From NCBI RefSeq assembly GCF_005491425.1, contig NZ_CP028083.1, positions 2,380,001-2,444,000 of the forward strand: a DNA stretch of 64,000 nucleotides, given 5' to 3'. Positions 47,976 through 56,791 of the stretch are shown here, piece by piece. The DNA is from Lysinibacillus sp. SGAir0095. GTDB lineage: Bacteria; Bacillota; Bacilli; Bacillales_A; Planococcaceae. Below the pieces are notes generated by a model. That model was given only the letters and a program-made list of their open reading frames with translations. It ran no database searches and was not told where the DNA came from. Each line of letters starts with the position of its first letter. Within the stretch, counting starts at the first letter, position 1. The translations under genes were made by a program, and so were the position numbers.

Positions 47976-48408
47976 AAAACCTCCTCTCCTTTTCTACCCC
48001 ATTGTTAAAAATAACTGATAACGTGAGAAATTGACCATCCCAATTAAACAAAGCACTGCGAACTCCGATTAATAATGGAGTATTACCTTGATTGTTTATA
48101 ATTAATCTAAGCACATCGCCACTTCGATTTATTTTTTTTACATCATTTATATAAAATACATCTACTGTTTTGGAGTCATTTGATAATTTAATCTCTTTAA
48201 CATTTACTAAAGATTGTTGAAAGTCGTACACAAAGAATTCCCAAGCTGTATCTTCATTTGTAAAATAGGTTGTATTCATTTGCTGTATCCAAAAAAGGAC
48301 GACTAATAATATTTGAGCGAGGATCACAAATACACTAAAGGAAAAAAGCGCTTCAAGCAGGGTATATCCCTGACTATTATGAACTACTCTCCATTTCGAT
48401 TGATGCAT
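47953..48408 (-). CDS. comGF: Competence pseudopilin ComGF
   Basis: 151 residues. The prepilin motif is SQGYTLLEALFSFSVFVILA, cleaved after Gly14. The rest has DTAWEFFVYDFQQSL and SALFNWDGQFLTLSV, as in ComGF. It is a minor pseudopilin of the DNA-uptake pilus. It overlaps comGE by 25 bases. Confidence 0.88.
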   Translation of the reverse strand: MHQSKWRVVHNSQGYTLLEALFSFSVFVILAQILLVVLFWIQQMNTTYFTNEDTAWEFFVYDFQQSLVNVKEIKLSNDSKTVDVFYINDVKKINRSGDVLRLIINNQGNTPLLIGVRSALFNWDGQFLTLSVIFNNGVEKERRFFVQKITQ

Positions 48409-48692
48409 TTCACTTGTTCTCCACTTAAGTTTTTAAATTGAACACAAATTTGATCTCCATCAAATTTCCACTGATAGTCATTACCTTCAATTGTTTTTGT
48501 ACCAGTTAGAGTTAAGGATTCCCTAATCAGCTTTACAGCCTCAAGAGCTGTTTCTGAAGCATGCAGTTCAACTTTTTCATTATACAATGTAGTTTTCAAT
48601 CGGTAGCTTAGTGGAAGCAATGAACTGGTTATGATTAAAACGATAGCTACCGATAATAATGTCTCAACAAATGCTATTCCTCTACAATTCAA
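48384..48692 (-). CDS. comGE: Competence pseudopilin ComGE
   Basis: 102 residues. A prepilin-like N-terminus (CRGIAFVETLLSVAIVLII) with Glu five residues after the cleavage Gly leads to a short domain. Identity rests on this motif and on the gene order. It overlaps comGD and comGF. Confidence 0.8.
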   Translation of the reverse strand: MNCRGIAFVETLLSVAIVLIITSSLLPLSYRLKTTLYNEKVELHASETALEAVKLIRESLTLTGTKTIEGNDYQWKFDGDQICVQFKNLSGEQVKCINRNGE

Positions 48693-49140
48693 CTAGCCTC
48701 ATCCGTCCTTCTTTGATATAAATAATCAAATTCGCATCTCCAAAAGGTGTGTGAAACCGAATAGTCCCAAAATTAGAAACATCACCATTTGGATAGACCA
48801 TAAAATATTTTAAATTGCTAGTCACGTCTAACTTAATGTTTTGAGGGAAATCTCTTTCAAATATTATTTCTCCTGAGAAGATGCCGTACCCTTTATAATG
48901 ATTATTATATAATTGGATATTAAACGGCTCATTTTTCGCTATTGCTAGTGCTTGAATTTCTTGAATATCTAACATCACCTGCTCAAAAAATTGATCAACT
49001 ACACGCCGTTCTGAAAGTGAAAGGGTTATTTGAAAAACGATAGAACTTATTAGAAGAACGATAGAAAGCACAAGAAGCATTTCAATCAGTGTAAATCCAT
49101 TACTATTTTTCATCACTTCTCTATGCAACTTAACTTCCAT
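48682..49140 (-). CDS. comGD: Competence pseudopilin ComGD
   Basis: 152 residues with the type IV prepilin motif NSNGFTLIEMLLVLSIVLL. The ATG at 49140 gives a 15-residue leader; an ATG at 49113 would give a shorter MKNSNG leader, more usual for prepilins, so the start is uncertain. The pseudopilin fold follows, with FEQVMLDIQEIQALAIAKNE. It is part of the comG operon. Confidence 0.88.
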   Translation of the reverse strand: MEVKLHREVMKNSNGFTLIEMLLVLSIVLLISSIVFQITLSLSERRVVDQFFEQVMLDIQEIQALAIAKNEPFNIQLYNNHYKGYGIFSGEIIFERDFPQNIKLDVTSNLKYFMVYPNGDVSNFGTIRFHTPFGDANLIIYIKEGRMRLVEL

Positions 49141-49546
49141 CTGAACCTTCAGTGGTAGTTCGTTTTACTGCTATTACATTTCCGTCACTTTGTATCTCGA
49201 TCAAGTCGCCGTTTGGACATTCAGTTGCTTGATCATTCTTTAAGTAACCATCTGTTTTAAGCTGTGTTAAAGTGGGCAATGACTGGTTATCAATTTTGTA
49301 GGCTTCTACCTGTCCCTGCACCATTTTTAAATACGCTTCACAACCTTTGTTATCAATCGTTGTAAAGTGTTTTGTAACATTTGGTATCGTTACTAGTATT
49401 AGGATCGAAATGATCAGAAGTACGATTAACATTTCTATTAAAGTGAACCCGGATTGCAGGTTTTTCTTTTTAACAGAGGAACCAACATTTTTAGCATCCT
49501 TCAATTCAATGAAAGTAAATCCATTTTCAGTCTTTCTTTTCAACAA
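49130..49546 (-). CDS. comGC: Major pseudopilin ComGC with duplicated prepilin motif
   Basis: 138 residues from a TTG at 49546, seven bases after AGGAG. The functional prepilin region is LQSGFTLIEMLIVLLIISIL, followed by ITIPNVTKHFTTIDNKGCEAY and a short C-terminal domain. Upstream of it lies a second prepilin-like segment, ENGFTFIEL, with its own basic leader (LKRKT) but no hydrophobic helix after it. ComGC is the main pilus subunit for DNA uptake, processed by ComC. Confidence 0.9.
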   Translation of the reverse strand: MLKRKTENGFTFIELKDAKNVGSSVKKKNLQSGFTLIEMLIVLLIISILILVTIPNVTKHFTTIDNKGCEAYLKMVQGQVEAYKIDNQSLPTLTQLKTDGYLKNDQATECPNGDLIEIQSDGNVIAVKRTTTEGSDGS

Positions 49547-49559
49547 ATACACGCTCCTA

Positions 49560-50630
49560 TTAGATTATTTCAATTAGTTCATACATTGGCAGTAAGATAC
49601 TTAGATAGGCAGCAATAATACTTAAAGCAATGATGATAAAGAAAATCGGTTGTACAATCGAGACGCCTTTTTTAATAAAAAACTGTAACTTCTCTTCAAT
49701 TAACTCGCTATAAATTAGTAGTTGTCTGCCTAGATAACCACTTTTTTCTCCATGCTTAATAAACTCATCAAATTTTGCTGAAAACCACCCTAAATTATGG
49801 ACAGCAGTGGAAAGTGATTCTCCGAATATTACTTGGGTCTCAATTTTCTCTGACACGTAGGCGAGAATTTTATTTAGTTGTTGGTCTTGTAAAATAGTTA
49901 ATGCCTGTTGTAGTGAGAATCCAACTATTAAAAGCTCTCCCAATGTTCTGGCCAGTTGATTTGTGATATTTAGTTTATAGAAATAATTGATAATCGGAAT
50001 TTTTAACATGATTGATAATTGTTTTTGAACATGTTGTTTTTTGATATAAATAATAAAAGTGGTTAAGAGGAGTATTGTAGATACTAAAATCAGACAAAAG
50101 ATATCTGGAAGATGAAGGAAAATTGATGATATAAATACCGTTGCATTATTGGTTGCATCAGTTCTAGTATTTAGAATTTGTGTAATATTGGGCAAAAAGT
50201 ATGTGCGAAAAGCGAGAAAGATACTCACCAGAAAAATACTCAGGAATATAGGATAACTTAGCAAGTTAATTAGTTTTTTTCTCATTTTCTCGTTAAAGTC
50301 CATTTGTTTGGAAATTGTTTGTAAGCTTTGAGCAAGCTTCCCACTTTCCTCTGAAATCTTTATAGCAACCAAAAAATGCTTGGGAATTAAAAAGCACTCC
50401 AAAATTTCTGTTGAACCTTCTCCATTCTTTAATTTTTCTAAAATTATTTTACGCCATGCTGCTGGATCGTCGACATGGTAAGGTAATAGCATATCAATCG
50501 AATCAGAGAAAGTATACCCCTCATTTAACAATGTGCTTATTCGATTTAAGAAAGAGGGAAGCTGATGCACTTTCATACTTTTGTTAGCATAGAATGAGGA
50601 GTTTTTTATATTACGAAGTCGTTGGAGCAT
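49560..50630 (-). CDS. comGB: Competence pilus assembly platform ComGB
   Basis: 356 residues of the T2SS-F/PilC family. The N-terminal F domain reads QLPSFLNRISTLLNEGYTFS and AIKISEESGKLAQSLQTIS; three hydrophobic helices and a second F domain (LARTLGELLIVGFSLQQALT) follow, ending with a transmembrane segment. It is the membrane platform for pilus assembly. It overlaps comGA by 20 bases, with GGTGAG eight bases before the ATG. Confidence 0.93.
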   Translation of the reverse strand: MLQRLRNIKNSSFYANKSMKVHQLPSFLNRISTLLNEGYTFSDSIDMLLPYHVDDPAAWRKIILEKLKNGEGSTEILECFLIPKHFLVAIKISEESGKLAQSLQTISKQMDFNEKMRKKLINLLSYPIFLSIFLVSIFLAFRTYFLPNITQILNTRTDATNNATVFISSIFLHLPDIFCLILVSTILLLTTFIIYIKKQHVQKQLSIMLKIPIINYFYKLNITNQLARTLGELLIVGFSLQQALTILQDQQLNKILAYVSEKIETQVIFGESLSTAVHNLGWFSAKFDEFIKHGEKSGYLGRQLLIYSELIEEKLQFFIKKGVSIVQPIFFIIIALSIIAAYLSILLPMYELIEII

Positions 50631-51621
50631 TTCTTTTTCTCACCTCAAAAGAAGCTTTCTGACTAGCTAATCTTTCTGAATGTGGCAAAACATATTGTTC
50701 TCCTCTCATGGTTGCCGCAATCGCATCTACTAAGTTTAAATCGCTCAGAATTTCGTATATGGCTTTTCTCTCCTCTGCTTCAACTTGTACTAGACATTGG
50801 GCAACAATTCCAATCAAGGCTTGTCTAATTTCCTCGAGTGAAATATTTAAATCTAATAGACGATAAATACAATTAACTGTGTCCTTTGCATGTATTGTTG
50901 AAAGTACTAAGTGACCTGTAAGAGCTGCCTCAATGGCAATTTCAGCCGTTTCTCGATCCCTGATTTCACCAATCATAATAACATCAGGGGAATGGCGCAG
51001 AATGGCCTTTAACCCTGCTGCATATGTGACACCTGCACGTTCGTTTACTTGAATTTGCAATAAATTAGTTTGGTTACTCTCCACGGGGTCCTCAAGTGAG
51101 ATAACGTGACGAGCAAGCATTTCACTTGTGTAGTTAATTAGCGAATATAAAGAGGTTGTTTTCCCCGATCCAGTCGCACCACAAAAAAGTAGTAATCCTT
51201 GGCGGCTTGAAACCAGTTGAACTAATTTTTTTGCAGAGTTTGTATTTAAGCTGATGGATGAGATTGGAAGGCGAGCGTTTTGAAGAAGTATTCGAATGAC
51301 CAGACTCTCTCTTTTGAAAATTGAGGGTAATGTAGACACGCGAAATGCGTATAATTGCTTTAAAATTTCCTGCTGGAAAGAACCGCTTTGGGGTTTTCTC
51401 TTTTCACTAATATCCAGAGAAGATAAAAATTTAAAATAAGAAATAATTCTATCCCCTAATTCATTTGGTAAATTACTCGTTGGAAATAGTTTTCCATATT
51501 TTCTAAAATGGATTGAATAACTATCTTGCCCGGGAACTATATGAATATCAGATGCGCCGAAGTGAAGTGCCTTTAATAATAATTGAACACTCTTATTCTC
51601 AACTACCGATTCTATCTCCAA
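50611..51621 (-). CDS. comGA: Competence pilus ATPase ComGA
   Basis: 336 residues of the GspE/PilB family. Walker A is LFCGATGSGKTTSLYSLINY, the Asp box ISLEDPVE and the Walker B-like PDVIMIGEIRDRETAEIAIE are present, followed by GHLVLSTIHAKDTVNC with its His box. It powers the uptake pilus. The start is TTG, five bases after AAGGAGGTG. It is the first gene of the operon, behind two ComK boxes. Confidence 0.96.
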   Translation of the reverse strand: MEIESVVENKSVQLLLKALHFGASDIHIVPGQDSYSIHFRKYGKLFPTSNLPNELGDRIISYFKFLSSLDISEKRKPQSGSFQQEILKQLYAFRVSTLPSIFKRESLVIRILLQNARLPISSISLNTNSAKKLVQLVSSRQGLLLFCGATGSGKTTSLYSLINYTSEMLARHVISLEDPVESNQTNLLQIQVNERAGVTYAAGLKAILRHSPDVIMIGEIRDRETAEIAIEAALTGHLVLSTIHAKDTVNCIYRLLDLNISLEEIRQALIGIVAQCLVQVEAEERKAIYEILSDLNLVDAIAATMRGEQYVLPHSERLASQKASFEVRKRNAPTTS

Positions 51622-51710
51622 GGTTGCACCTCCTTTTAAGGTATACTAGCTGACCGCATTTATTAATGCCAGTATAGCTTGAGACAATTAAATAGAAAAC
51701 CCTTTTAGCC

Positions 51711-51754
51711 AAAATAAAATTTTAGGTTCCCAAAATTCAATGAAATAAAATTTT
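51711..51754 (-). promoter_or_regulatory. Two ComK boxes upstream of comGA
   Basis: AAAATAAAATTTT (51711-51723, AAAA-N5-TTTT) and GAAATAAAATTTT (51742-51754, one mismatch) are separated by exactly 18 bases, one of the spacings used by ComK. A TATACT hexamer lies downstream on the minus strand. This places comG under competence control. Confidence 0.7.
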
Positions 51755-51906
51755 TCGCTTTTAATACATATAAAAAACAAAACAACCGAAATATTGAAAT
51801 TTGCTGTATTTGTAATATTTGATTTACAAATAATCTATCTATTCTATATTAGAAAAGTTACAATTAAACTGTAAGAAAAGTAAAAAATTAGCAGAGAGGT
51901 GATTTC

Positions 51907-52614
51907 ATGATTCATCCTTTAAAAATAACAAGTACTTTATCAGATGAAACACGATACCAGATCTATGAGTACATGCTTCAACAAAAAAAATCCTTTACAG
52001 TGCAAGCGATTGCAGAACAATTTAGTATACATCCAAATGTAGCCAGACTCCACTTAACGAAGCTTACAGAAATTAATTTAATCTCAGCTTATTTTGTCAA
52101 ATCAGGTAAAGGTGGCAGACCGGGTCGTGAATACAAAGCTTCGGAAGATGGGATAGAATTAAGCTTCCCTAAAAGAGAGGCTAGTCGTTTGATTAAATGG
52201 ACAATGCAACTAATAGAACAACTCGGACCTGAAGCTATAGAGACAGCAAAAAAGATTAGTTATGGCGATGGTTATAACCAAATGAAAGAAATGATTGCAA
52301 ATGAAAAAGGCTTGTCACTAAACACATTTAATGAAAAAGTAATCCTTTTAACAAATGCCTCCGCATTGATTGGATACATACCTGAAATTATCGAGACCGC
52401 TGAAGGTAAAAAAATAATCTTTTCAATTTATAATTGTCCGTTTAAAAAACAATTATCTACAGATAATGAGATTGTATGTATTTTACATGAATCGTACTTA
52501 GCTGGCCAAATCGATGTTCTTTTTCCTCAGAATGAGTTTGTTCAGGTAGAGAGTATGATTCATGATTGTGAAAATTGTAAATACGAAATAGAGATACTAA
52601 AAAACGTTCTCTAG
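51907..52614 (+). CDS. SufR-like winged-helix regulator with cysteine cluster
   Basis: 235 residues. The N-terminal winged helix is DETRYQIYEYMLQQKKSFTV and SIHPNVARLHLTKLTEINLI. A GKGGRPGREYKAS wing follows. The C-terminal half has Cys residues in YNCPF, EIVCILHESYLAGQ and HDCENCKYEI, as in DeoR/SufR-like regulators that bind an iron-sulfur cluster. It is divergent from comG, and AGAGGTG precedes the ATG. The targets are not known from the sequence. Confidence 0.7.
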   Translation: MIHPLKITSTLSDETRYQIYEYMLQQKKSFTVQAIAEQFSIHPNVARLHLTKLTEINLISAYFVKSGKGGRPGREYKASEDGIELSFPKREASRLIKWTMQLIEQLGPEAIETAKKISYGDGYNQMKEMIANEKGLSLNTFNEKVILLTNASALIGYIPEIIETAEGKKIIFSIYNCPFKKQLSTDNEIVCILHESYLAGQIDVLFPQNEFVQVESMIHDCENCKYEIEILKNVL

Positions 52615-52730
52615 TATTTTCTACTCTATTGTCACAAACTAAATATAAGTTGGAGTTTACATTATAGTTTCAAATCATTTATAATAAAAGATGATATTAT
52701 TGTGTCGTTTGGCAAAAGGAGGGATACTTC

Positions 52731-52973
52731 ATGAGTAACATGTATAAAGTTATGGCTTTCTGGACTGGTGTTTTTGCCGTTATGTTCTACCTTGGTGATA
52801 TGTACGAGGTTTCGCTATTATTCGTTGGTAATACAATTTTATTCTTATTATTAGGCTTCTTAAACCTAACAGAACGCATGTACATGTACATTTTCGGAGC
52901 TTATTTAACAATATTCTTCGCAGGGTTTACGTACTACACTACGTTTATCCATGTACCAGGTGCAGGCCACTAA
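52731..52973 (+). CDS. yqgY: DUF2626 membrane protein YqgY
   Basis: 80 residues with three hydrophobic helices: MAFWTGVFAVMFYLGDMYE, LLFVGNTILFLLLGFLNL and MYIFGAYLTIFFAGFTYY. Family DUF2626, next to the YqgX hydrolase as in B. subtilis. AAGGAGG precedes the ATG. The function is unknown. Confidence 0.88.
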   Translation: MSNMYKVMAFWTGVFAVMFYLGDMYEVSLLFVGNTILFLLLGFLNLTERMYMYIFGAYLTIFFAGFTYYTTFIHVPGAGH

Positions 52974-52979
52974 TAAATG

Positions 52980-53005
52980 ACACCAACTGTTTATTCAGTT
53001 GGTGT
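52980..53005 (+). terminator. yqgY terminator
   Basis: Arms ACACCAACTG and CAGTTGGTGT with a six-base loop and a following T-run. Confidence 0.9.
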
Positions 53006-53027
53006 TTTTTATTTATAAAATTAATAA

Positions 53028-53053
53028 AACGATTCAAACTAAGTTGAATCGTT
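53028..53053 (-). terminator. yqgX terminator
   Basis: Perfect ten-base arms AACGATTCAA and TTGAATCGTT with a six-base loop, followed on the minus strand by TTATTAATTTT. It lies about 130 bases beyond the hydrolase gene. Confidence 0.6.
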
Positions 53054-53184
53054 CAGAAGATCTCTTTTAACATTGGTTACATGTCTAGCTCTTTAGCACA
53101 GGAAAACAAAACGAACTGCTAACGTTTTCCCTTGTACCTTTTGTAGACAATCTATGCCCTCTTTTATTTGAAGTTAAAATAAAC

Positions 53185-53829
53185 CTAAAATCCGTTTAAA
53201 AAAGGATTTGTATCCATTTCTTGCGTCGGAGTCGTATAGCTGCCATGTCCAGGGTAAATAATTGTATCCTCAGGTAACACAAGCAATTTCTCATGAATTG
53301 ACTTAAGCAGCACCTCGTGAGAGCCACCTATTAAATCAGTTCTTCCAACACTACCTTGGAATAATGTATCACCTACTATAGCAAAACCATCCTCTTCAAA
53401 AATGTAGGAAATACTCCCCGGAGAATGACCTGGTGTAAAAACGGCTTTAAAACTAACATTTAGTATATCAAATGATTGTTCCTTGCGAATGATATGCTCT
53501 TCTTCAGGTCTCTTAACAATATAATCAGGAAGCTCTGCATATTTTCCAGAACCATTCTTCATTGGATCACCAAGCCAAGCAACTTCCTTTTCATGGATAT
53601 ACAATGGAACATTAAACAACTCTCTTAGTTCATCTACAGCGCCAATATGATCGAAATGTGCATGCGTTAAGAAAATTGCGATTGGCTTTAACTGATTCGA
53701 ACGAAGCACTTTAATTATTTTTGAAGATTCTTCTCCAGGGTCGAATAGTATGCAGTCTTTTTGCTTATTACTAACTATATAACAATTTGTTTGAATAGGT
53801 CCTAAACTATACGTTTTAACATTTAACAT
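53185..53829 (-). CDS. yqgX: Metallo-beta-lactamase-fold hydrolase YqgX
   Basis: 214 residues from the ATG at 53829 (MLNVKTYSLGPIQTNCYIV), six bases after GAGAGGTG. The metal motif is FLTHAHFDHIGAVDELRE, followed by FTPGHSPGSISYI, VGDTLFQGSVGRTDL and YPGHGSYTTP, as in glyoxalase II-like hydrolases. It may be a bacillithiol- or glutathione-like thioester hydrolase; the substrate is not determined. Confidence 0.92.
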   Translation of the reverse strand: MLNVKTYSLGPIQTNCYIVSNKQKDCILFDPGEESSKIIKVLRSNQLKPIAIFLTHAHFDHIGAVDELRELFNVPLYIHEKEVAWLGDPMKNGSGKYAELPDYIVKRPEEEHIIRKEQSFDILNVSFKAVFTPGHSPGSISYIFEEDGFAIVGDTLFQGSVGRTDLIGGSHEVLLKSIHEKLLVLPEDTIIYPGHGSYTTPTQEMDTNPFLNGF

Positions 53830-53954
53830 TGGAATCACCTCTCGATTATTATACATGGATTAGAAGAAAATTACATTCTGGAGCCAAGTAACTAGATTAT
53901 TTCTTCTCGACAAACGGGATAAGGTGATTTACAATAAAGAAGGAATATTGTTTA

Positions 53955-53978
53955 TCGACATGCATGTTTACATGTCGA
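53955..53978. repeat. Perfect inverted repeat in the yqgW leader
   Basis: TCGACATG (53955-53962) and CATGTCGA (53971-53978) are perfect eight-base arms about 18 bases before the yqgW start. No U-run follows, so it could be an operator or a leader hairpin. Confidence 0.4.
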
Positions 53979-53995
53979 AAGGAGTGTCTATTTTA

Positions 53996-54178
53996 ATGAA
54001 CTTATTAATGGTTATTTTCGCTTTAGTTGCAATTTTCGCAGTAGTAAACTTCTTCCAAGCAATTAAAGAAAAGAATGTTCTTTCTTTAGTTTTCAGCTTA
54101 GCTACTGCAGCAATTTTTGGTTGGTTTGTAGTAATGACAGTATTAAATCAAGGCTACCCACCACAACTACATCACTAA
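53996..54178 (+). CDS. yqgW: DUF2759 membrane protein YqgW
   Basis: 60 residues from the ATG at 53996 (MNLLMVIFALVAIFAVVNFF), nine bases after AAAGGAGTG; longer frames upstream are unsupported. Two hydrophobic helices are present (about 1-20 and 30-50). DUF2759, in the yqgW-yqgX-yqgY order of B. subtilis. The function is unknown. Confidence 0.85.
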   Translation: MNLLMVIFALVAIFAVVNFFQAIKEKNVLSLVFSLATAAIFGWFVVMTVLNQGYPPQLHH

Positions 54179-54181
54179 GAT

Positions 54182-54214
54182 AAAAACGAGGTATCTAATA
54201 GATGCCTCGTTTTT
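54182..54214 (+). terminator. yqgW terminator
   Basis: Arms AAAAACGAGGTATC and GATGCCTCGTTTTT with a five-base loop and a T-run. Confidence 0.88.
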
Positions 54215-54250
54215 TCTTTCCTTCCATTCAGCCTTTACAACTACAAAAAG

Positions 54251-54283
54251 AAAGGGTTATCTCTTAAGATGAGATAACCCTTT
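54251..54283 (-). terminator. ltaS-type gene terminator
   Basis: Perfect 13-base arms AAAGGGTTATCTC and GAGATAACCCTTT with a seven-base loop, followed on the minus strand by CTTTTTG. It lies four bases beyond the LtaS-like gene. Confidence 0.85.
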
Positions 54284-54286
54284 GCT

Positions 54287-56191
54287 TTATTCTTCTACTT
54301 CCAATGCATCTTGCAGTAAATTACCAGTTGTTTCATCATAAAAACGCAATAAGTCGCCATTAATGATTTCATCGGAGTATTCTAACTCAACTAAAGAACG
54401 ATCAATATAAGGCTGACACGCTTCAATATCTGTTTGTTCACCTGTGTTTCGATCGTAACATAGATCACCAGCGTAAACTAGTTCGTCTGTAACAAATCGA
54501 CCATCACGGAAAATAACGAAGTCCTCATGCTCTTCTGAGAAAAGATCTGCCCCTAACTGCATGTCATTCGACGTTTCAATCCCTAATAAATGCAACAATG
54601 TAGGACGTAGGTCAATTTGACCGGAAGCTTCATCAATTACTTCCCCATCACCTGAACCAGGAACGTGGATAAATAAAGGTACAGACTGAAGTAAAGCACT
54701 ATCATAAGCAGTTATTTCTTCTTTTTCTAAATACATTGCCATTGCTTTATTGTGATTTTCAGAAATTCCATAATGATCGCCATACATCACGATAATGGAA
54801 TTATCATAGAGACCTGATTTTTTTAGCTCATCAAAGAGTACTCTAATCGATTCGTCTAAATAACGAACTGTTTGGAAATAACGATTTAGCGTACCTGAAT
54901 TTGAATTATATTCTGGAATCATAATATCTTCTTCATCTAAAGTGAAAGGATAGTGATTTGTTAATGTAATCATTTTTGAGTAGAATGGCTGTTCCATTTC
55001 ATTCATTAAGCTGACCGATTGTTCCATGAATGGGATATCTTTTAGACCCCAGTTCACTGAATTCTCATCCGTTACATCATATGATTCAATGTCATAGTAC
55101 TTATCGATATTAAATGCCTCATAGATTTCATTACGATTCCAAAACGATGAATTGTTCGAATGCATTACGTTTGTATAGTAGCCGTTTTCACCTAATTTTT
55201 CAGACATCGTATTGTACGTATTGCCACCATGGGTAAAGAATACCGCTCCACGTCCTAATCCAAATAGCGAATTCTCCACGATGAACTCAGAATCGCTTGT
55301 TTTACCTAACCCTGTTTGGTGATAGAAATCATTAAAATAATAGGTATCTTTATCATTTGTTAAGGAATTTAAAAACGGAGTTACCACTTGCCCGTTCATC
55401 TCATTATTAATAACAAAGTTCTGTAATGACTCTAATTGAACAATGATTAAGTTACGTCCTTTATACTTTCCGAACATTTCCGCATTGACAGTCGCTTGGT
55501 TCGCCTGCACATAGTTATCTACTTCCACCAATTCACTGCCATCTGCTAATGCACGCTGTGCACTGGATTTCGATTGTACATAGATATCATACAAATGGTA
55601 GTTGTAAGTACCGATATTTTTCACAAGTAACTCACGGTCGAAAGCACGTGTTAAAAGCTCTGGACGCTCTGTTTCGGCCAACCCTAAATTTAAGAAGACC
55701 ATAGCCATCGAAAGAACAAAATAAGCACGTCGCAATTCGATTTTCACTGGTGTGATTCCTTCAACTTTTGGAATAAATTTAACGGCAATAAGTAAGACAA
55801 TTACATCTGCAAAGTAAAGAATATCAGTTAGGCTGATAATATCCGCAACTGAATTCCCTAAATCTCCGAAATTACTAGTCTGGAACAATACAGCAAATGT
55901 AATAAAATCATTATAGAATCGATAGAAACCAACGTTTGCAAATAGAACGATTGCTAAAAATATACTAACAGTAACTAAATAGCGGTTTCGAACCTTGGCT
56001 GTTTTAAAAAATAATGAAATCCCATATGCAAATAAGATAAAGCTTAATGGATTAATAATTAAAATCAACTCTTGCATTGCATTTTCAATGTCGAGCTCGA
56101 AGCTTGTATGGTACACAATCACAGTTTTAAGCCAAGTCGCAAAAATAGCTATCGCTAATATCGAATGTTTAGGCCATTTAAAAGATTTCAT
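54287..56191 (-). CDS. yqgS: Lipoteichoic acid synthase-type sulfatase-family protein (YqgS-like)
   Basis: 634 residues. Five N-terminal membrane helices (about 1-175) are followed by an extracellular sulfatase-type domain. The catalytic Thr lies in HQTGLGKTSDSEFIVENSLF; further metal motifs are IVQLESLQNFVIN near the first ligand, and MYGDHYGISENHN. It polymerises glycerol phosphate from phosphatidylglycerol on the lipid anchor, or primes it. B. subtilis YqgS is an LtaS paralogue in this same locus. AAAGGATG precedes the ATG. Confidence 0.93.
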   Translation of the reverse strand: MKSFKWPKHSILAIAIFATWLKTVIVYHTSFELDIENAMQELILIINPLSFILFAYGISLFFKTAKVRNRYLVTVSIFLAIVLFANVGFYRFYNDFITFAVLFQTSNFGDLGNSVADIISLTDILYFADVIVLLIAVKFIPKVEGITPVKIELRRAYFVLSMAMVFLNLGLAETERPELLTRAFDRELLVKNIGTYNYHLYDIYVQSKSSAQRALADGSELVEVDNYVQANQATVNAEMFGKYKGRNLIIVQLESLQNFVINNEMNGQVVTPFLNSLTNDKDTYYFNDFYHQTGLGKTSDSEFIVENSLFGLGRGAVFFTHGGNTYNTMSEKLGENGYYTNVMHSNNSSFWNRNEIYEAFNIDKYYDIESYDVTDENSVNWGLKDIPFMEQSVSLMNEMEQPFYSKMITLTNHYPFTLDEEDIMIPEYNSNSGTLNRYFQTVRYLDESIRVLFDELKKSGLYDNSIIVMYGDHYGISENHNKAMAMYLEKEEITAYDSALLQSVPLFIHVPGSGDGEVIDEASGQIDLRPTLLHLLGIETSNDMQLGADLFSEEHEDFVIFRDGRFVTDELVYAGDLCYDRNTGEQTDIEACQPYIDRSLVELEYSDEIINGDLLRFYDETTGNLLQDALEVEE

Positions 56192-56440
56192 TCCAAAACA
56201 TCCTTTCCTACAAAATTTATATATTCATGAAATACATTTCTGGTGAAATGAAATTTACAATAAATCAACAAAGGATAATAATAAACAAACTTTATCTTAA
56301 TCTTTTTAACTTTATTTAGCAATACTCAGTAACGAAAAACTGTTCGACAGAATGTTACATAAAACAACGAATTTGGTGACAAATATAATAATACTCTAAG
56401 AATAATTACGTTACATTTACAAAAAGGTTTCCAAATGAAA

Positions 56441-56462
56441 ACAGTGGAATAAAATCCACTGT
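56441..56462 (-). terminator. Hairpin downstream of yqgQ
   Basis: Perfect eight-base arms ACAGTGGA and TCCACTGT with a six-base loop, followed on the minus strand by TTTTCATTT. It would end the cyclo-ligase-yqgQ unit. The rest of the 387-base gap (56192-56578) is AT-rich leader of the LtaS-like gene with nothing else recognisable. Confidence 0.55.
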
Positions 56463-56578
56463 TGGTTCATTTCATTTACTTATCATCTACTTAACATTTA
56501 TTAACAAATATAGCTTGTTTCAAACATAAAAATTAAAATTTTCCAATATATTCAATAGTTCACAAATGAACCTCGGGA

Positions 56579-56791
56579 CTATTGGCTATTTTTTTCTTGT
56601 TTTTCTATTCTAGACGTTTCTTGCCTTAAGATTAACATTGCGCTCTGGAAATCTCTTGGCTCTAGTACTTTGGCTTTATATAGCTCACGAATTTCGTCCT
56701 CCATCAAAAGGACATCGCCCAAACGATCTCTTGTATAAATAAAGGTTCCGTATTGTTTTAATAAGTCATAAATATCTTTCATGGATTTCAT
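56579..56791 (-). CDS. yqgQ: YqgQ-family protein (DUF910)
   Basis: 70 residues. SMKDIYDLLKQYGTFIYTRDR, DVLLMEDEIRELYKAKVLE and RDFQSAMLILRQE match the small helical YqgQ family. Its ATG overlaps the cyclo-ligase stop as ATGA. In B. subtilis glcK and a rhomboid protease gene lie near here; neither is present. The function is unknown, though it is often found with glucokinase. Confidence 0.88.
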   Translation of the reverse strand: MKSMKDIYDLLKQYGTFIYTRDRLGDVLLMEDEIRELYKAKVLEPRDFQSAMLILRQETSRIEKQEKNSQ

